From Oscillospiraceae bacterium (GTDB lineage Bacteria; Bacillota_A; Clostridia; Monoglobales; WRBX01): DNA of 5,982 bases. The notes under the pieces are model-generated. The model saw only the letters and a list, made by a program, of their open reading frames with translations. It searched no databases and was not told where the DNA came from. The DNA lies in the NCBI GenBank assembly GCA_009784335.1, contig WRBX01000041.1:1-5982 (forward strand). The letters are read 5' to 3'. A program made the position numbers and the translations under genes. This document shows positions 4,489 to 5,982 of the stretch, one piece after another (position 1 is the first letter of the stretch; the number at the start of each line of letters is the position of its first letter).

Positions 4489-5550
4489 CTAAATGAAGAA
4501 TTCAACGAGCGAAAATTCGTCATATTCACTCTTTTCAATGTAATAATACCTTATTGCACAGTTTTCATCTAAGAACGATATTGCTCTACGATACATAGCG
4601 CCTTGTTCCTGCCAAGTGACTACAAGCGGATATTTTGCTGACATTTCATTAAAATAGCAAAACACATAATCCTCAACAAATGTGTAACCCAATTCTTCGT
4701 CGCCTACAATTCTAATTTTAAGGTATCGAAAGTCTCTCGCAATTGTATCTGTTTTAAATATAAGCTTTTCAGGAATACCACTTTCAACCATATGAGAAAG
4801 CTCTAGCCAATTTTCTGGAGCAGGGCCAATGTTAACCACTACTTTTGCTGGCAAAGGGCATATTTTCCTAAAAACTCGTGAAATCACTGTTGTTGCTTCT
4901 GCACGCGTCAAAGTATTCTTTGGATAAATTCCATCATCAGGATATCCTCTTATTATTCCGTTCATGTAACTTCCTGATAATAGAGCAAGTGAAAATACAG
5001 CTTCATATGCATACGGAGAAACATGATGCATGTCCCAAAAAGGCAGTCCGCGACCATCTTCAATACGAACATTCCACTCAGCCTTATCAACTGGATATTG
5101 ATAGTTTACCTTCGAATGTGTCAATAGTCTATGAATAATTACTGACATATCTTGACGAGTTATGTTTTCGTATGGGCTAAAATAAAACTTCCCATCGCCA
5201 CTTGGGAAACCGTTAACAATGCCATTTTTGACTCCCCAAAATACATATGGTGCAAACCAATAGTCAGTTGATACATCAGTGAAATCACTGAATTCATTTG
5301 TCATAGGAATTCTATCACTCACCAACCCATAAATCAGCTTCACAAACTCGGCTCGAGTGATTGTATTTTGAGGATAGAAATTCCCATCAGGGTAACCATC
5401 TACTATGCCAGCACCAGATAAAGCAAGTATTTCCTCAAATGCCCAATGCCCATCAATATCAGAGAAAGTTTTGAGCGGTGATAAAGCAATGCAATTAATT
5501 GGTAATAACATAACTAAGGCTGTAATTGTTGCAGCTATTTTCTTAAACAT
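4489..5550 (-). CDS. Secreted protein with three S-layer homology (SLH) domains and an unrecognised C-terminal domain
   Basis: A 353-aa protein. Residues 1-23 are a signal peptide (MFKKIAATITALVMLLPINC): lysines, hydrophobic core, likely cleavage near ALS; no proper lipobox. Three SLH repeats follow: 29-76 (FSDIDGHWA, GYPDGNFYPQNTITRAEF), 90-143 (FTDVSTDYWFAPYV, GFPSGDGKFYFSP, ITRQD) and about 171-230 (SPYAYEAV, GYPDDGIYPKNTLTRAEA). TRAE is intact in repeats 1 and 3 and is TRQD in repeat 2. SLH triplets bind pyruvylated secondary cell-wall polymers, so the protein is probably displayed on the cell surface. Residues 235-353 form a domain I do not recognise, rich in aromatic and acidic residues, without an evident catalytic motif. 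AAGGAG lies 6 nt before the ATG. It follows the 63-aa gene by 40 bp on the same strand, with no evident terminator between them. Confidence 0.93.
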   Translation of the reverse strand: MFKKIAATITALVMLLPINCIALSPLKTFSDIDGHWAFEEILALSGAGIVDGYPDGNFYPQNTITRAEFVKLIYGLVSDRIPMTNEFSDFTDVSTDYWFAPYVFWGVKNGIVNGFPSGDGKFYFSPYENITRQDMSVIIHRLLTHSKVNYQYPVDKAEWNVRIEDGRGLPFWDMHHVSPYAYEAVFSLALLSGSYMNGIIRGYPDDGIYPKNTLTRAEATTVISRVFRKICPLPAKVVVNIGPAPENWLELSHMVESGIPEKLIFKTDTIARDFRYLKIRIVGDEELGYTFVEDYVFCYFNEMSAKYPLVVTWQEQGAMYRRAISFLDENCAIRYYYIEKSEYDEFSLVEFFI

Positions 5551-5590
5551 ATCAAGCTCCTTTATTTATTTTTCAAAAAGAAAGTTTTAT

Positions 5591-5782
5591 TCAACCCTTT
5601 TTACAAAGAGTAAGTATCCCCTGCGCAATCAGCCCAATAGTCAAAAAGCTTAGCACACCAATCGTCACCGCTTGCCATATGTGAATAGAAATCACGGCAT
5701 AGCAGATAAATGCAATCAGCACGCCTAAAAACAATGATGCCCCCCAAAATAACCCAATCGCCTCGTCAAACTTGTTTTTCAT
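5591..5782 (-). CDS. Small two-helix membrane protein (63 aa), unknown function
   Basis: I do not recognise a family. The protein starts MKNKFDEAIGLFWGASLFLG, has two hydrophobic segments (about 10-33 and 37-60) joined by a short turn (SIHIWQ), and ends CKKG. Such a helical hairpin with both ends on the same side is typical of small integral membrane proteins. AAGAGG lies about 6 nt before the ATG, which makes the frame credible as a gene. It sits 40 bp upstream of the SLH gene and 26 bp downstream (in reading direction) of repeat element C; the two genes may share a transcript. The two-helix layout resembles the C-terminal part of the 223-aa protein, but I see no clear sequence homology. Confidence 0.7.
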   Translation of the reverse strand: MKNKFDEAIGLFWGASLFLGVLIAFICYAVISIHIWQAVTIGVLSFLTIGLIAQGILTLCKKG

Positions 5783-5808
5783 AAATACCTCTTTTCTTGT
5801 AAAATTTT

Positions 5809-5972
5809 ATGAAGTATCGCTTTGCGAAATGAAGTCGCTTCGCTAATGAAGTATCTCGCTACGCTCGAAATGAAGTAAAGTTTGCCATCAATATGTGCGA
5901 AGCACACTTCATTGCCGAAGGCTACTTCATGTTCTTGACGGAACACTTCATTTGCCTACAGGCAAACTTCAT
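5809..5972. repeat. Intergenic element C: four ATGAAGT units, then four inverted ACTTCAT units, with hairpins between
   Basis: ATGAAGT occurs exactly at 5809, 5829, 5846 and 5870, and its inverse ACTTCAT at 5906, 5924, 5945 and 5966 (start positions; spacing 17-24 nt). Between neighbours are small palindromes: TCGC-TTT-GCGA (5817-5827), TGTGC-GAA-GCACA (5894-5906), GCC-GAA-GGC (5914-5922), GTTC-TTGACG-GAAC (5931-5944), TTGCC-TACA-GGCAA (5952-5965). The segments 5836-5845 and 5853-5869 have only weak self-pairing. The whole element can fold with the nth ATGAAGT paired to the matching ACTTCAT, with hairpin pairs projecting at each junction. It lies upstream of the 63-aa gene. No coding frame is evident and no promoter is clear in it. 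Confidence 0.85.
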
Positions 5973-5982
5973 GTTTTTCTAA

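Noticed and set aside
4489..5550. SLH gene as recently transferred DNA because it looks AT-richer than ung.
   Set aside because: GC content is uneven within ung itself, so a by-eye comparison does not support a real compositional break.
5783..5808. Promoter for the 63-aa gene.
   Set aside because: Only a TAAAAT-like -10 is visible and no -35 at a suitable distance; the gene may be transcribed from beyond the window.
5809..5972. CRISPR array.
   Set aside because: The repeated word is only 7 nt, changes orientation halfway, and the spacers are palindromic and shorter than CRISPR spacers.

Overview
The window looks like a chromosomal piece of a Gram-positive, Clostridia-type Firmicute, probably an uncultured gut or sediment relative. 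Reasons: AAGGAG-type ribosome binding sites, a zinc-ribbon L32, a YtvI-like AI-2E family exporter, an S-layer-homology (SLH) protein, tRNAs with encoded CCA, and consensus TTGACA/TATAAT promoters. The assignment is an inference from gene content; no rRNA or other strong marker is present.

Layout, left to right. A partial multi-pass membrane protein, probably a GT-C type glycosyltransferase, runs off the left edge (1-1088, minus). Next is an unrecognised 223-aa two-helix membrane protein with a long linker (1199-1870, minus) and its own promoter. A minus-strand housekeeping block follows: tRNA-Gly(TCC), rpmF (L32), the AI-2E/YtvI-like gene and tRNA-Glu(TTC), closed by a terminator at 2016-2046. 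Each tRNA has its own near-perfect promoter. ung (uracil-DNA glycosylase) diverges from tRNA-Gly at about 3765 and is the only plus-strand gene. It ends 2 bp from the convergent end of a secreted SLH protein (4489-5550, minus), which is preceded by a 63-aa two-helix membrane protein (5591-5782, minus). The last 170 bp are a modular hairpin repeat.

I see no mobile-element protein, CRISPR array, defence locus or biosynthetic cluster. The most unusual content is repetitive DNA. Three intergenic elements (1100-1185, 3515-3643, 5809-5972) share one plan: short A-rich units in direct array, a middle part, then the same units inverted. In the first two the units are strict 7-nt tandem repeats; in the third a conserved heptamer, ATGAAGT, alternates with small hairpins. 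Heptanucleotide tandem repeats also occur inside two reading frames (1455-1482 and, more weakly, within ung at 4339-4359). A 70-nt GC-rich double palindrome lies in frame inside the membrane protein gene (563-632). Together they suggest a genome in which short repeats spread and are tolerated inside genes.

The other notable point is the ung/tRNA-Gly divergent promoter: the two -35 boxes form one palindrome 3 bp apart, and the predicted ung transcript begins at or next to its ATG, so it would be leaderless.
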